DNA from: Brucella pituitosa
GTDB lineage: Bacteria; Pseudomonadota; Alphaproteobacteria; Rhizobiales; Rhizobiaceae
Length of the DNA: 64,000 bases
Direction: 5' to 3'
Assembly: GCF_003049685.1 (NCBI RefSeq)
Contig: NZ_PYSY02000001.1
Span: forward strand, 992,001 to 1,056,000
Positions 1-8,096 of this stretch are shown in pieces (within the stretch, counting starts at the first letter, position 1; every line of letters starts with the position of its first letter). The notes under the pieces were generated by a model. That model was given only the letters and a program-made list of their open reading frames with translations. It made no database searches and had not been told where the DNA came from. Both the position numbers and the translations under genes were made by a program.

Positions 1-1077
1 GCATCAAAGTCAGATTTTGCAGCGAAGGGCGATGGCCGCTGGCAGAACGCACTTCGAGATATTGGCATTGGTCTGATGATGACCGACCCGAATTATAAGG
101 GTGTCGGTCAAATGATGGCAATGCGGCAGCAGAGCGAGGCGGAACAACGACAGCAATCTGCACAAACAAATCAGACGGTTGGTTGGCTCACACAAAATGG
201 TGTGGGGCAGCAGGAAGCTGAATTTCTTGCCAAGACGCCTGAAGCTCTCAAATCCTGGTATTCCGCTTTCAGCGCAGGCCAAAAGCCTGATTGGCAGATT
301 ACTGAGATGTACGACGATCAGGGTCGCAAGATCAAAGCCATGGTCGATAAGCGAACGGGTCAGTACAATCAGATTGGCGGCGCTGAAAACGAACAGACTA
401 CGCTTATGCAAAACATTCAGGCCGCTGGCTTGCAGCCCGGTACACCTGAATACCAAAAGGCAATTCTTGATGGCACTCGCAGTGGTGTAAATGTCGATGC
501 TCGAAACATGGGCTCGATTCCGCAAGGCTATCGGGTGAATTATGATGATAAGGGTAATCCTGTCAGTATGTCCCCAATACCGGGAGGCCCAGAGGATACA
601 AGCCGAGCCGATGCGGCCAAGGCTGACAACCTGTCAGCTTCCACTGATGTCATCACAGGAGCTGCAAACAAAGCCCGTCAGGCAATGAACTCTGCCGTTC
701 TCCCTGTGACGGGTACGCTTGGGCGCCTCGCTGGGTCAATACCCGAAACAGGTGCGGCAGAGGTCAGACGTCAAGTCGAAACGCTCAAGTCAAATGCGAA
801 GATTGAAAACCTGCAGGCGATGCGAGCAGCCAGCCCGACAGGCGGCGCTTTAGGAGCTGTATCCGATAGTGAAAATGCAATGCTTGCTGCGAAGGCAGGC
901 GCGCTTGATCCGGATAGCCCGAACTTTGCGCGTGATCTCGATGATTACGAACGCTCTTTGCTCCGCACTATTCACGGCAAAGAGGCAGGAGACAGGATAT
1001 TCGAGGGCTCAAGAGCCTCAACCGAAGCCGCCCCTGCTAGTGGTGTGGTTGATTATTCCGACTATTTCAAGAACTGA
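1..1077 (+). CDS. Phage virion protein, 5' end cut off by window edge
   Basis: The reading frame is open from base 1 and codes in frame before the first internal ATG at 76, so the gene begins left of the window; at least 358 codons are present. The protein is rich in Gln, Ala, Gly and Asn with no cysteine-rich or membrane segment visible. Its second half has Ala-rich helical stretches that read like a virion structural or DNA-ejection protein. It lies 9 bp before another virion-like gene and in the same direction as the tail and lysis genes. No catalytic motif was recognised; the structural role is inferred from composition and position only. Confidence 0.6.
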   Translation, partial: ASKSDFAAKGDGRWQNALRDIGIGLMMTDPNYKGVGQMMAMRQQSEAEQRQQSAQTNQTVGWLTQNGVGQQEAEFLAKTPEALKSWYSAFSAGQKPDWQITEMYDDQGRKIKAMVDKRTGQYNQIGGAENEQTTLMQNIQAAGLQPGTPEYQKAILDGTRSGVNVDARNMGSIPQGYRVNYDDKGNPVSMSPIPGGPEDTSRADAAKADNLSASTDVITGAANKARQAMNSAVLPVTGTLGRLAGSIPETGAAEVRRQVETLKSNAKIENLQAMRAASPTGGALGAVSDSENAMLAAKAGALDPDSPNFARDLDDYERSLLRTIHGKEAGDRIFEGSRASTEAAPASGVVDYSDYFKN

Positions 1078-1086
1078 GGTTTAGCC

Positions 1087-2634
1087 ATGCCAGTTGTGAA
1101 GATGCCGGATGGAACTCAGGTTCGTTTCCCTGACGAAATGCCAGCTGAACAGATCCGGAGCATGATCGCGTCCAAATTCCCTGATGTTGCGGCCCAATCG
1201 CAGCCTGCCAACACTGTTCAGGAGTGGGCGCGACAAAGATCTGACGTGGTCGAAGGCGCTCGCCAGCCCGGCGCATTCTCGGATGCGACAGATAGTGTAA
1301 TTGGTCGTGGCATACCGTTTGGTGATGAAATATCGGCAGGAATGCAGGCACCTTTCAGAGCTGCCGCCGATTGGTGGGGTGGTGAAGGCCTTGATTTGGG
1401 CCGTTCTTATGATCGATCGGTCGAGTTGGAACGCGAGTTGCAGCGCCGTCGTGATGAACGCTCTCCAATTGCTTCAACAGTCGGTGCTGTAGCTGGTGGG
1501 ACCGTACTAGGCAACGCAGCCGCGAAAGGCGGACTTACCCTCATGCAAGGTGCAAAGCCCACACTTGGCTCACTCATGGCTCGCGGTGCAGGAGAGGGCG
1601 CAGCTTATGGGGCACTCTATGGTTTGGGTGAAGGTGAAAATATAAACGACCGGGCTCTGAAGTCAGTGATAGGGGCGGGAACTGGCGCGGCTATAGGCGG
1701 AGCTACAGGAGCTCTATCCCGAGCAATGGCTGGCAAATCTCAAGTTGCTGCACCTACAGTGGACGACCTCCGAGCAGCCGGTAACGCGGCGTATCAGCAA
1801 GCGGACCAAGTAGGGGTAATTTTCACCCCAAACGCTGTGAACCGCCTAAACACCCAAATAACAGATAAACTGACCAATATTGGCTATGATCCAGCATTGC
1901 AACCCGGAGCTGCTGCTGTCGTTCGGCGGCTTGGCGACCTTCAAGGCCAAAATGTTACGCTATCCGGCCTTGATACTCTGCGCAAAGTTGCCAGCAATGG
2001 CTTTATTCCTGGCAACAAATCGAACAACAAAGCTGTAAGCCAGATTATCGAGGCGATTGACGATATCGTTACAAATCCAGCTACAAATGATATTCTAACT
2101 GGAAATGCTCAGGCTGCATCCTCGGCGCTGAAGCAAGCCCGCGAAATGTGGTCACGTCTAAGCAAGGCCGAGCGTGTTTCAAATGCTATTTCGAGCGCAG
2201 AGCTGCGGGCTGCTTCGACGGGTTCGGGCGGGAATGTTGATAATGCTATCCGCCAAAATCTTCGGAGAATTCTGGAAAATCCTCGTGGCTTCACACAAGC
2301 GGAGCAGGATGCACTACGCAAAGTCGTGACCGGTACAAAGGGGCAGAACGCCCTGCGTCTCGCTGGTAAGCTATCCCCTCAAGGGAATGGCCTCATGGCA
2401 GCACTCGGAATCGGCGGCACAATGGTCAATCCACTTGTCGGTGTAGCCTCACTTGGTGGGATGGCGTCGAAATCTGCCGCCGATGCGCTTACTCGAGGTA
2501 ATGTCGGAGCGTTGGACAATATCATTCGCAGTGGTGGGGCGGCTCAGATTAAGAACCTCTCCCCTGTGCTAAAAGCCCTTATGGACGCGTCGTCGCGGAC
2601 TGGTGGGCTTCTTGCTCCGAAAGGCACCAATTAA
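1087..2634 (+). CDS. Phage structural protein with Ala/Gly-rich core
   Basis: A 515-residue protein. The ATG has a GAGG ribosome-binding site 8 to 11 bases upstream. The N-terminus (MPVVKMPDGTQVRFPDEMP) resembles a short N-terminal module I associate with large structural proteins of podovirus-like phages. Residues about 130-220 form Gly/Ala-rich hydrophobic stretches of the kind seen in internal virion or ejection proteins that interact with membrane. The rest is predicted helical and polar. Position between another virion protein and the tail-tip lysozyme supports a virion role. The exact function is unknown to me. Confidence 0.6.
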   Translation: MPVVKMPDGTQVRFPDEMPAEQIRSMIASKFPDVAAQSQPANTVQEWARQRSDVVEGARQPGAFSDATDSVIGRGIPFGDEISAGMQAPFRAAADWWGGEGLDLGRSYDRSVELERELQRRRDERSPIASTVGAVAGGTVLGNAAAKGGLTLMQGAKPTLGSLMARGAGEGAAYGALYGLGEGENINDRALKSVIGAGTGAAIGGATGALSRAMAGKSQVAAPTVDDLRAAGNAAYQQADQVGVIFTPNAVNRLNTQITDKLTNIGYDPALQPGAAAVVRRLGDLQGQNVTLSGLDTLRKVASNGFIPGNKSNNKAVSQIIEAIDDIVTNPATNDILTGNAQAASSALKQAREMWSRLSKAERVSNAISSAELRAASTGSGGNVDNAIRQNLRRILENPRGFTQAEQDALRKVVTGTKGQNALRLAGKLSPQGNGLMAALGIGGTMVNPLVGVASLGGMASKSAADALTRGNVGALDNIIRSGGAAQIKNLSPVLKALMDASSRTGGLLAPKGTN

Positions 2635-2788
2635 GTTTCTCACAAATCTTGGTTTCCAGCCATGTTCTTGCGTGAGGCACTATGAAAATCACCAATATCA
2701 GCATGAATGCCAACTGAATGAAGAACGGCTTAGCATTCAACCCTAAGAATGGCTTCTTATCTCTTACTTGATGGTCGATTTTTTTCAT
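2579..2788 (-). CDS. Small single-span membrane protein, probable prophage moron
   Basis: A 69-residue reading frame starting MKKIDHQVRDKKPF. It has one hydrophobic span (FIQLAFMLILVIFIV, about residues 22-36) after a basic N-terminus. Its ATG lies one base after the TGA of the lipoprotein gene (TGA-A-ATG), the spacing expected for translational coupling. Its 3' end overlaps the tail of the forward-strand virion gene by 56 bp. I do not recognise the family. Being coupled to a lipoprotein gene and opposed to the late genes suggests a lysogen-expressed cargo gene. It could still be a chance frame. Confidence 0.5.
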   Translation of the reverse strand: MKKIDHQVRDKKPFLGLNAKPFFIQLAFMLILVIFIVPHARTWLETKICEKLNWCLSEQEAHQSATTRP

Positions 2789-2789
2789 T

Positions 2790-3188
2790 TCAAAAACTGT
2801 TGCATGTAACACTGTTGCCGAAGCGGTTACAGGTCGTCGTGCGCGGTTGAGATGGTGGCGCTACCACAATTGGAGTCGGTGTGTACTGCTGCCCTCGAAA
2901 TGGAAATGAAGGCATTTTTCCGTCGGATTTTCCGCATTGGACGCTCATTCTATACCACGTCACTGGTCCCGGTATGATGTCTGCAACTAAACCGCCCGCA
3001 TTGCTGGAACTGTCCATCACTTGATAAGGGCCCTTGCATATAGCATTAGCTTTTTTGAAGCATGCGTTTGGCGAACTGGAGCATTTCACTTCTTGAATTG
3101 CTTTTCCCGAAGGACCGGGCACGCTTTCATTGGACGACACACATCCGGATAGTGCAAACAACGCTGAAATCAATAAATACTTCTTCAT
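2790..3188 (-). CDS. Small prophage lipoprotein, probable moron
   Basis: A 132-residue protein with a classic lipoprotein signal: MKK, a hydrophobic core and lipobox LSGC with the acylated Cys near residue 18. The mature part has several further cysteines (spaced through the AIC, VQC, TTC and VTC segments) that could form disulfides in the periplasm. A GAAGGGG ribosome-binding site precedes the ATG at 3188. An in-frame upstream extension lacks a signal peptide, so the later start is preferred. It is transcribed against the late phage genes, which is typical of lysogenic-conversion genes. No function is assignable. Confidence 0.65.
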   Translation of the reverse strand: MKKYLLISALFALSGCVSSNESVPGPSGKAIQEVKCSSSPNACFKKANAICKGPYQVMDSSSNAGGLVADIIPGPVTWYRMSVQCGKSDGKMPSFPFRGQQYTPTPIVVAPPSQPRTTTCNRFGNSVTCNSF

Positions 3189-3281
3189 AAAAGCCCCTTC
3201 GTTGTACCGCCGTCTTGAAGATAATTCTTCTAAGGACTTACTGCAAGCTGCTGAGATGCGGCTTTTTCTATGGAGTAACAG

Positions 3282-4034
3282 ATGTCCCCAAACACTGGTA
3301 CATGGCTGGCTCAACAGCTAATGCAGGATTTTGGTTTAACGCCCGCTGCGGCAGCTGGTTTCGCTGGGAATCTTTCTCATGAAAGCGGAAACTTTCGCCA
3401 GCTCCAAGAAATATCACCTTTGGTCAAAGGATCGCGAGGTGGTTTTGGATGGGCTCAATGGACCGGACCACGACGCAGACAGTTTGAAGCTTGGTCGAAA
3501 CAGAATGGGCTAGACCCAACTTCACGTGATGCCAACTACGGATTTCTGAAACATGAACTGGCCAATACGCCGGAAGGCGGCGTCTTAAAATCACTGCAAG
3601 GCATCAACGATCCTTCGCAAGCGGCTCAGATCGTTTCGAACAAGTTTCTGCGTCCTGGTATTCCGCACATGAATAGTCGGATCGAAAGGTCTAACCAGAT
3701 CGCATCGTCCCTAGGCTCGCAGATCGCGGCACAGCCTGCATCACCACCTCAAGCACCCGGCACTCCGGCACCAGCCTTGCCAGAGCCAATCAACATTGCT
3801 CAACAGCCTGCAACACCAATGCAAAGCGATACACAGCCGCCAGCGGGGCTGTTTGCAGCCATGTCGCAGAATGCTGCTCCCACAGCTGATAAGATGAGCG
3901 GATTGCTCGCAATGCTGGGAAATATGGACCAGCCACAGCAACAGCCTATGCAACTCCAACCGATGCAGCGGCAAGCAAATGTGCCAAGCCTGACCGATTA
4001 CATCTCACAGTTTATTTCTGGCCGGATGGCTTAA
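3282..4034 (+). CDS. Phage tail-tip lysozyme-domain protein
   Basis: A 250-residue protein. Residues about 5-145 match the phage tail-tip lysozyme (Phage_lysozyme2) pattern: LMQDFGLTPAAAAGFAGNL, then SHESGNF with the probable catalytic Glu, and GGFGWAQWTGPRR. Such domains sit on the virion and degrade peptidoglycan locally during DNA entry. The C-terminal hundred residues are rich in Pro, Gln and Met and are low complexity, a likely flexible tether. A GGAG ribosome-binding site lies 8 bases before the ATG. It is flanked by virion genes and the tail fibre. Confidence 0.8.
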   Translation: MSPNTGTWLAQQLMQDFGLTPAAAAGFAGNLSHESGNFRQLQEISPLVKGSRGGFGWAQWTGPRRRQFEAWSKQNGLDPTSRDANYGFLKHELANTPEGGVLKSLQGINDPSQAAQIVSNKFLRPGIPHMNSRIERSNQIASSLGSQIAAQPASPPQAPGTPAPALPEPINIAQQPATPMQSDTQPPAGLFAAMSQNAAPTADKMSGLLAMLGNMDQPQQQPMQLQPMQRQANVPSLTDYISQFISGRMA

Positions 4035-4081
4035 ACCTCAAGCCCGCTGTGAAGCGCGCTTTCCCAAAGATGGAATGAGCA

Positions 4082-5392
4082 ATGGCCTCAGTTTACGATT
4101 GGAGCACGACGCCGGGCGATAATGCCACGGCGGATGCAGACATTAATTGGTCGGAGGGCATGTTCCCTTCCGTTGTCAACGATAGCGCGCGGCAGATGAT
4201 GGCGCGACTTGCTGAGTATATTGGCGACAATGGTATTCGAACGGGTGCCGGAACCGCAAACGCTATTACTGTCACTACAAATTCCGCAATAACTACGCCG
4301 CCAAACGGCATGACAGTTGCGTTTAAAGCTCTTGTCACAAATACGGGTGCCGTCACTCTCGGCTTGAACGGCGGGACAGGGTTAAAACTCCGCAAAATTT
4401 TTGCTGGCAATACTGACGCAACCGACCTTGACGCGGCAGACGTCACTGCTAAGGGCATTTACTTGGCCCATTTTGATGCATCGGCGAACAGTAATGCGGG
4501 TGCTTGGATACTGATAAACCCGACGAACAACGCCGCAATGCAAGGCTTGGTACTATCAGCAATCAACAATGCAGCCACAAAAGATACCCCTGTAGACGCT
4601 GACGCAGTTGTTATCACCGATAGTGCGGATAGTGGAAAATCCAAACGTGTTCTCTGGTCGAGGGTGAAGGCGGTTCTGCAGGCATTCTTTGATAATAGAT
4701 ATCTCCAGCTTACTGGAGGCGTTCTAAGCAACGGCCTCCAGATTATCCGTTCTTCTGCGGGTTTTCTTGGTCTTCTCGATCTCCGAAATTCTGGCGCTGG
4801 CGATGTTGCCATGCGCATGGCTGGTGGCGGGCGAGATTTTACGGGCCAGCACATTGAAATAGGTCAACGAGCCGATGGCGATCTGTTCCTTTGGAATGGT
4901 GCCGGTGTTCAGTGGCGCTTTACCAAAGGTGGGGGGTTGTTCGCTGCCGGGGATATAGCGGCTGGCGTCGGAAATTGGGTGTATTCCGGGTTTGAAAATT
5001 CCTCATCAACTGTAAGGTCATCACTCCGACCAACAACTGTTGTCGCAGGAAACACAGGCATCCTCTTTGCTGATGGTAACTTGCAAGGCTCCAAGTGGGG
5101 CGGTGGATATCTTTCGGATTGGATTGAGGCGCGCAGTTACAATCGCACACGTGATTACCTGCTTTCAGAACAAGTTCCCATCGGCGGAACTGCATTTCTT
5201 CGCCTCATGCTCAACACGACATATACAAATCCGCAAAGCGTAGGTGGCGGCGATCTATCTTGGAGCAACGTTGAGGCTACAGACGGTGGGCGAGTGAACT
5301 ACGGTACGTGGGCACCTCTCGGAGTTTCCAATACTAACGGAGGTAGTTCGTCTATCGCTAATAAAACAACGCAATGGAAGAGGGTCGGCTAA
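4082..5392 (+). CDS. Phage tail fibre protein
   Basis: A 436-residue protein. The N-terminus (MASVYDWSTTPGDNATAD, then INWSEG and VNDSARQMM) is a recurring start of tail-fibre proteins in prophages of rhizobial relatives. It is followed by Thr/Asn/Gly-rich beta repeats and a C-terminal region with Trp/Gly-rich receptor-binding character. The stop codon overlaps the start of the next gene (TAATG). It probably binds the host surface. Fibres are often mosaic, so the C-terminal half may differ between related prophages. Confidence 0.75.
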   Translation: MASVYDWSTTPGDNATADADINWSEGMFPSVVNDSARQMMARLAEYIGDNGIRTGAGTANAITVTTNSAITTPPNGMTVAFKALVTNTGAVTLGLNGGTGLKLRKIFAGNTDATDLDAADVTAKGIYLAHFDASANSNAGAWILINPTNNAAMQGLVLSAINNAATKDTPVDADAVVITDSADSGKSKRVLWSRVKAVLQAFFDNRYLQLTGGVLSNGLQIIRSSAGFLGLLDLRNSGAGDVAMRMAGGGRDFTGQHIEIGQRADGDLFLWNGAGVQWRFTKGGGLFAAGDIAAGVGNWVYSGFENSSSTVRSSLRPTTVVAGNTGILFADGNLQGSKWGGGYLSDWIEARSYNRTRDYLLSEQVPIGGTAFLRLMLNTTYTNPQSVGGGDLSWSNVEATDGGRVNYGTWAPLGVSNTNGGSSSIANKTTQWKRVG

Positions 5393-5895
5393 TGAAGCTC
5401 GTGAAAATACTTACAGCGAAGTGGGCCGATATTGACCATGTTGCACTCATCGGTACAGCGGAAGTTGAAGGCGTCGACGGCGAATGGCATTTTGCCGTCC
5501 ATGATGGGTATGCAACCAAGTTGGGGCAAAGCATATGGGACGCCGCTCTAAGTGGTGATTTTTCCCCCATCGGGGAATACATACCGCCTTCTCCTGAACC
5601 GGAGGCAACGCCGGACGAAATCAGCCGCCGCCAGTTCTTCCAGTATCTCGCGGTTCTTGAAATCATCACGCGGCAGGAAGCACTTGCGGCGCTGCAAGGC
5701 GGGGTAATTCCTGCACCTTTGCAGGCGATCATTGATCAGCTACCGACTGAAAACGATCAGTTTGAAGCGCAAATGTTCATTATCGGTGCGCAGAACTTTA
5801 ATCGCCTGCATCCGTTAAGTGAGACGGTGCGCATCTCTTTAGGCTGGTCTGTCGAACAAAAAGACGACTTCTGGCGTGAAGCGTTTAAGCTTTAA
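5392..5895 (+). CDS. Tail-fibre-linked hypothetical protein
   Basis: A 167-residue protein whose ATG overlaps the TAA of the tail fibre gene by one base, so the two are translationally coupled. It begins with a beta-rich stretch, has a Pro-rich break (PPSPEPEATPDEISRR) near residue 65, and continues with helices of the kind seen in short proteins next to phage fibres. Position suggests a fibre chaperone or accessory tail protein, but no diagnostic motif was found. A terminator-like hairpin follows 42 bp downstream. Confidence 0.55.
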   Translation: MKLVKILTAKWADIDHVALIGTAEVEGVDGEWHFAVHDGYATKLGQSIWDAALSGDFSPIGEYIPPSPEPEATPDEISRRQFFQYLAVLEIITRQEALAALQGGVIPAPLQAIIDQLPTENDQFEAQMFIIGAQNFNRLHPLSETVRISLGWSVEQKDDFWREAFKL

Positions 5896-5936
5896 CGGCA
5901 AGTCCCTCAGTCTTTCGTGCTTACACACTCATTCTC

Positions 5937-5960
5937 AAGCCGTCCTTGAGGCGGTTTTTT
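5937..5960 (+). terminator. Rho-independent terminator after tail genes
   Basis: A stem of about eight pairs with one bulged T, built from AAGCCGTCC and GGCGGTT around a TTGA loop, runs into a six-T tract. It closes the virion/tail transcription unit before the lysis cassette. Confidence 0.65.
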
Positions 5961-5976
5961 CATGCCGAAAGGAAAA

Positions 5977-6117
5977 CCCCGGCGTGTTGAATGAAGGAAG
6001 CACGAACCGGGGCTACTCACGGAAGGGCACAGGGTTTTCAAGCCCTTCTGCGAGCGTTGAATGGTTACTGTAGCTTACGGCAAAAGAAAACCCCGGCGAC
6101 CGCAAAGCCCACCGGGG
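5977..6117. repeat. Two tandem CCCCGG/CCGGGG hairpins before the lysis genes
   Basis: The otherwise gene-free 293-bp gap before the endolysin holds two related inverted repeats. Each starts with AAAACCCCGGCG and is closed by CCGGGG (arms 5977-5982 with 6007-6012, and 6091-6096 with 6112-6117). Neither has a T tract, so they may be regulatory or RNA-processing structures rather than terminators. Short frames across this gap show no ribosome-binding site and are not called. Confidence 0.5.
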
Positions 6118-6188
6118 TAATGCGCCTTGCTCTGATGTGGGTCAGGACAGCTTGCAAGGTCATCATCTCACAATAATAGGAAAACACA

Positions 6189-6872
6189 ATGGCACGACGC
6201 ATCAACGCGGCGGGGCTTTCGCTCATCCAGCAATGGGAAGGGCTTAAGCTGACTGCATATAAAGACGTGGCTGGTATCTGGACGATTGGCTACGGGCATA
6301 CGTCCGCAGCTGGATCGCCAACTGTCACGCCGGGAATGACAATCACGAAGGCAGAAGCATCACGTATCTTGCTTAAGGACTTGGCAAAGTTTGAAGCGCG
6401 TGTTGAGAAGTTGGTTAAGGTGCCGCTGACTGACAACCAGTTCGCCGCTCTTGTTTCGTTCGATTTCAACACAGGAGCCCTGGACAAATCCACGCTGCTG
6501 AAGAAGTTGAACAAAGGAGATTATGCTGCCGTTCCGGTGGAACTCATGAAATGGGTGAATGCTGGCGGCAAGAAGGTGCAAGGACTTGTGAACCGGCGAG
6601 CCGCCGAAGCAGGATTATGGGCAAAGGGCGCATTCGTATCGTCAAACACGGTCACGGCCACCACGAAAGCCAACAAGACAGACGTAGCAACTATCGGCGG
6701 CGCTGGCGCTGCCGGTGCGGCTGCAACCGTTGGCCCTGTCATCCCTGAGATTGTCAGCACCATTTCCAACCAGCAAGACGAGCTATCAAGCGGTCAGTGG
6801 GTTCGTGTTGCGATAGCAGCAGTCATCGTCGGTTTAGCTCTCTGGGGCATTTATAGGAAAACCCGGTCATGA
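6189..6872 (+). CDS. GH24-family phage endolysin with C-terminal membrane anchor
   Basis: A 227-residue lysozyme. The T4-lysozyme-type catalytic triad is visible with canonical spacing: Glu17 (QQWEGLKL), Asp26 (YKDVAG) and Thr32 (WTIGYGHT). NRRAAEAGLW near residue 140 closes the catalytic domain. A Thr/Ala/Gly linker follows, then a C-terminal hydrophobic span (VAIAAVIVGLALWGIY) ending YRKTRS. There is no N-terminal signal or signal-anchor sequence, so the membrane segment is at the wrong end for the usual SAR endolysin. It hydrolyses peptidoglycan at lysis. Its stop overlaps the next gene (ATGA). Confidence 0.85.
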   Translation: MARRINAAGLSLIQQWEGLKLTAYKDVAGIWTIGYGHTSAAGSPTVTPGMTITKAEASRILLKDLAKFEARVEKLVKVPLTDNQFAALVSFDFNTGALDKSTLLKKLNKGDYAAVPVELMKWVNAGGKKVQGLVNRRAAEAGLWAKGAFVSSNTVTATTKANKTDVATIGGAGAAGAAATVGPVIPEIVSTISNQQDELSSGQWVRVAIAAVIVGLALWGIYRKTRS

Positions 6873-7117
6873 TCTGGGCCTTAATCCCGAACTGGCTGAA
6901 ATACTTGTTGGCTGCCCTTGCTGCTGCCGCCCTTATCGCTGGCGGTAGCTATCTCGCCGGAAGGCTATCAGGCAAAGCCAGCATCGAAACCAAGATCGAA
7001 AGACAGAACAATGAAGCCACAGGCAAAGCTCTGGATGCTGCTCGCTCTTATGATGAGTGTATTGACGCTGGCGGGGTGTGGACATTTAGGACCGGCAAAT
7101 GTGAGCGGCGTCCGTAA
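6869..7117 (+). CDS. Rz-like inner-membrane spanin subunit
   Basis: An 82-residue protein with one N-terminal membrane span (LKYLLAALAAAALIAGGSYLAG), then a polar helix and a short C-terminal tail with two cysteines (CIDAGGVWTFRTGKC). The start overlaps the endolysin stop by four bases. A lipoprotein frame begins inside it in another register, the hallmark of Rz/Rz1 spanin pairs, which fuse inner and outer membranes in the last step of lysis. It is short for an i-spanin, so the assignment rests mainly on architecture. Confidence 0.6.
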   Translation: MIWALIPNWLKYLLAALAAAALIAGGSYLAGRLSGKASIETKIERQNNEATGKALDAARSYDECIDAGGVWTFRTGKCERRP

Positions 7118-7253
7118 TGTCCTTGGCTCTGACCTGATGGGCGCACGAGGGGCAACAGAAGCGGATCAGCGGAAGATCGACCGGACAATTGTTCGCGGCT
7201 GTGCCGGTGGTATCTGGTCGAAAGATGAATGCGCTATTCACGACAAGAAGTAA
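7011..7253 (+). CDS. Rz1-like outer-membrane spanin lipoprotein, overlapping Rz
   Basis: An 80-residue lipoprotein that starts inside the Rz-like gene in a different frame. The signal peptide (MKPQAKLWMLLALMMSVL) ends in the lipobox LAGC. The mature part carries GCAGGIWSKDEC near the C-terminus, which echoes the C-x-GG-x-W-x-C segment of the overlapping partner. This nested arrangement is typical of o-spanins. It is not strongly Pro-rich, unlike lambda Rz1. Confidence 0.65.
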   Translation: MKPQAKLWMLLALMMSVLTLAGCGHLGPANVSGVRNVLGSDLMGARGATEADQRKIDRTIVRGCAGGIWSKDECAIHDKK

Positions 7254-7270
7254 TAGGGGCAACCAGGCGG

Positions 7271-7582
7271 ATGGATGCAACGAACATGCCGGAAGAAAAC
7301 GATCTTCGTGCTCGCGTAGTCGGGCTGGAACATGCAACGCAGTCTAACAATCAGCGATTGACCACGCTCGAAGCATGGCAGCGCCAGCGAGAAATCGACA
7401 GTGCGCGGAACGATGAGAAGTGGGTAGCCATGGAAGCCCGAATTGATACGCGGTTCACAGGGCTGGAAAGCTCGAACAAAAGCATTCACTCGACCCTCTC
7501 GCGCATCAACTGGATGATTATTGGCGGGTTGGTCGCAGCATTCATTGCATTTGTGGTGAGTGGCGGCTTGAAATCACTCTGA
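7271..7582 (+). CDS. Holin-like coiled-coil protein with C-terminal membrane span
   Basis: A 103-residue protein: a polar, coiled-coil-like N-terminal two thirds (heptads around RARVVGLEHATQSNNQRLTTLE) and a single C-terminal span (INWMIIGGLVAAFIAFVVSGG). This layout matches haemolysin XhlA-like and other one-span holin partners of phage lysis cassettes. I chose the ATG at 7271, 17 bases after the preceding stop. An ATG at 7286 is an alternative. It is the last gene of the cassette; the hairpin that follows faces the other strand. Confidence 0.55.
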   Translation: MDATNMPEENDLRARVVGLEHATQSNNQRLTTLEAWQRQREIDSARNDEKWVAMEARIDTRFTGLESSNKSIHSTLSRINWMIIGGLVAAFIAFVVSGGLKSL

Positions 7583-7612
7583 AAGATCGTTGTTAATATC
7601 TGCCATTGCAAT

Positions 7613-7636
7613 AAAAAACCCCGCCGAAGCGGGGTT
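7613..7636 (-). terminator. Rho-independent terminator of hicAB
   Basis: A perfect eight-pair stem AACCCCGC/GCGGGGTT with a CGAA tetraloop. Read on the reverse strand it is followed by six Ts, so it terminates the reverse-strand hicA-hicB transcript. On the forward strand it lacks a T tract but may still slow polymerase leaving the lysis genes. Confidence 0.8.
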
Positions 7637-7643
7637 GCATAAC

Positions 7644-8084
7644 TCAGGCCGCTTTCAGTTGCGGGAAAGGTATATCAATTCGTAGAGGCTCTCCAACGGC
7701 TTCGAAAGCCTCCTCCAGCGAACCTAGTTTGGTCTGGTGATCCAAGCGGAACAGCCGATCCACTTGTTCTCGGTGCCATTCTAACTTCCTCATGAGATCT
7801 GCGCGGGTCATTCCTTTTGCTTTCATGACCATATAGAGGCCAGCTTTGAGAATGACCATCATGTGCATTTGCACAGAGTAGCCCTTCTCAGCGGCATCGC
7901 GCATAGGCGCCGGAATTGACAATCCTTCAGCAATACGAGCCGCGATTGCTTCTTCAATCGCATCACGAGCATTTCTGCAGGCTTCTTCCTTATTGCTTCC
8001 GAAAGTAACAACTTCTTCAAAATCCGGCGAGGTCACAAGCCAAGTTTCTCCGTCAGGACGGAATGTGAGTTCATACCAAGCCAT
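7644..8084 (-). CDS. hicB: HicB-family antitoxin
   Basis: A 146-residue protein. The N-terminal half has the HicB partial RNase H-like fold pattern (a strand ending in LVTSPDFEEVVTFG, then helix EEACRNARDAIEEAIAARI). The C-terminal half contains a helix-turn-helix-like segment (MTRADLMRKLEWHREQVDRLF) that would bind the operator. It neutralises the HicA mRNA interferase encoded 12 bp upstream. Order here is toxin first, antitoxin second, as usual for hicAB. The pair lies between the lysis cassette and the SOS operon and probably stabilises the element. Confidence 0.85.
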   Translation of the reverse strand: MAWYELTFRPDGETWLVTSPDFEEVVTFGSNKEEACRNARDAIEEAIAARIAEGLSIPAPMRDAAEKGYSVQMHMMVILKAGLYMVMKAKGMTRADLMRKLEWHREQVDRLFRLDHQTKLGSLEEAFEAVGEPLRIDIPFPQLKAA

Positions 8085-8096
8085 ATTATTCTCCAG

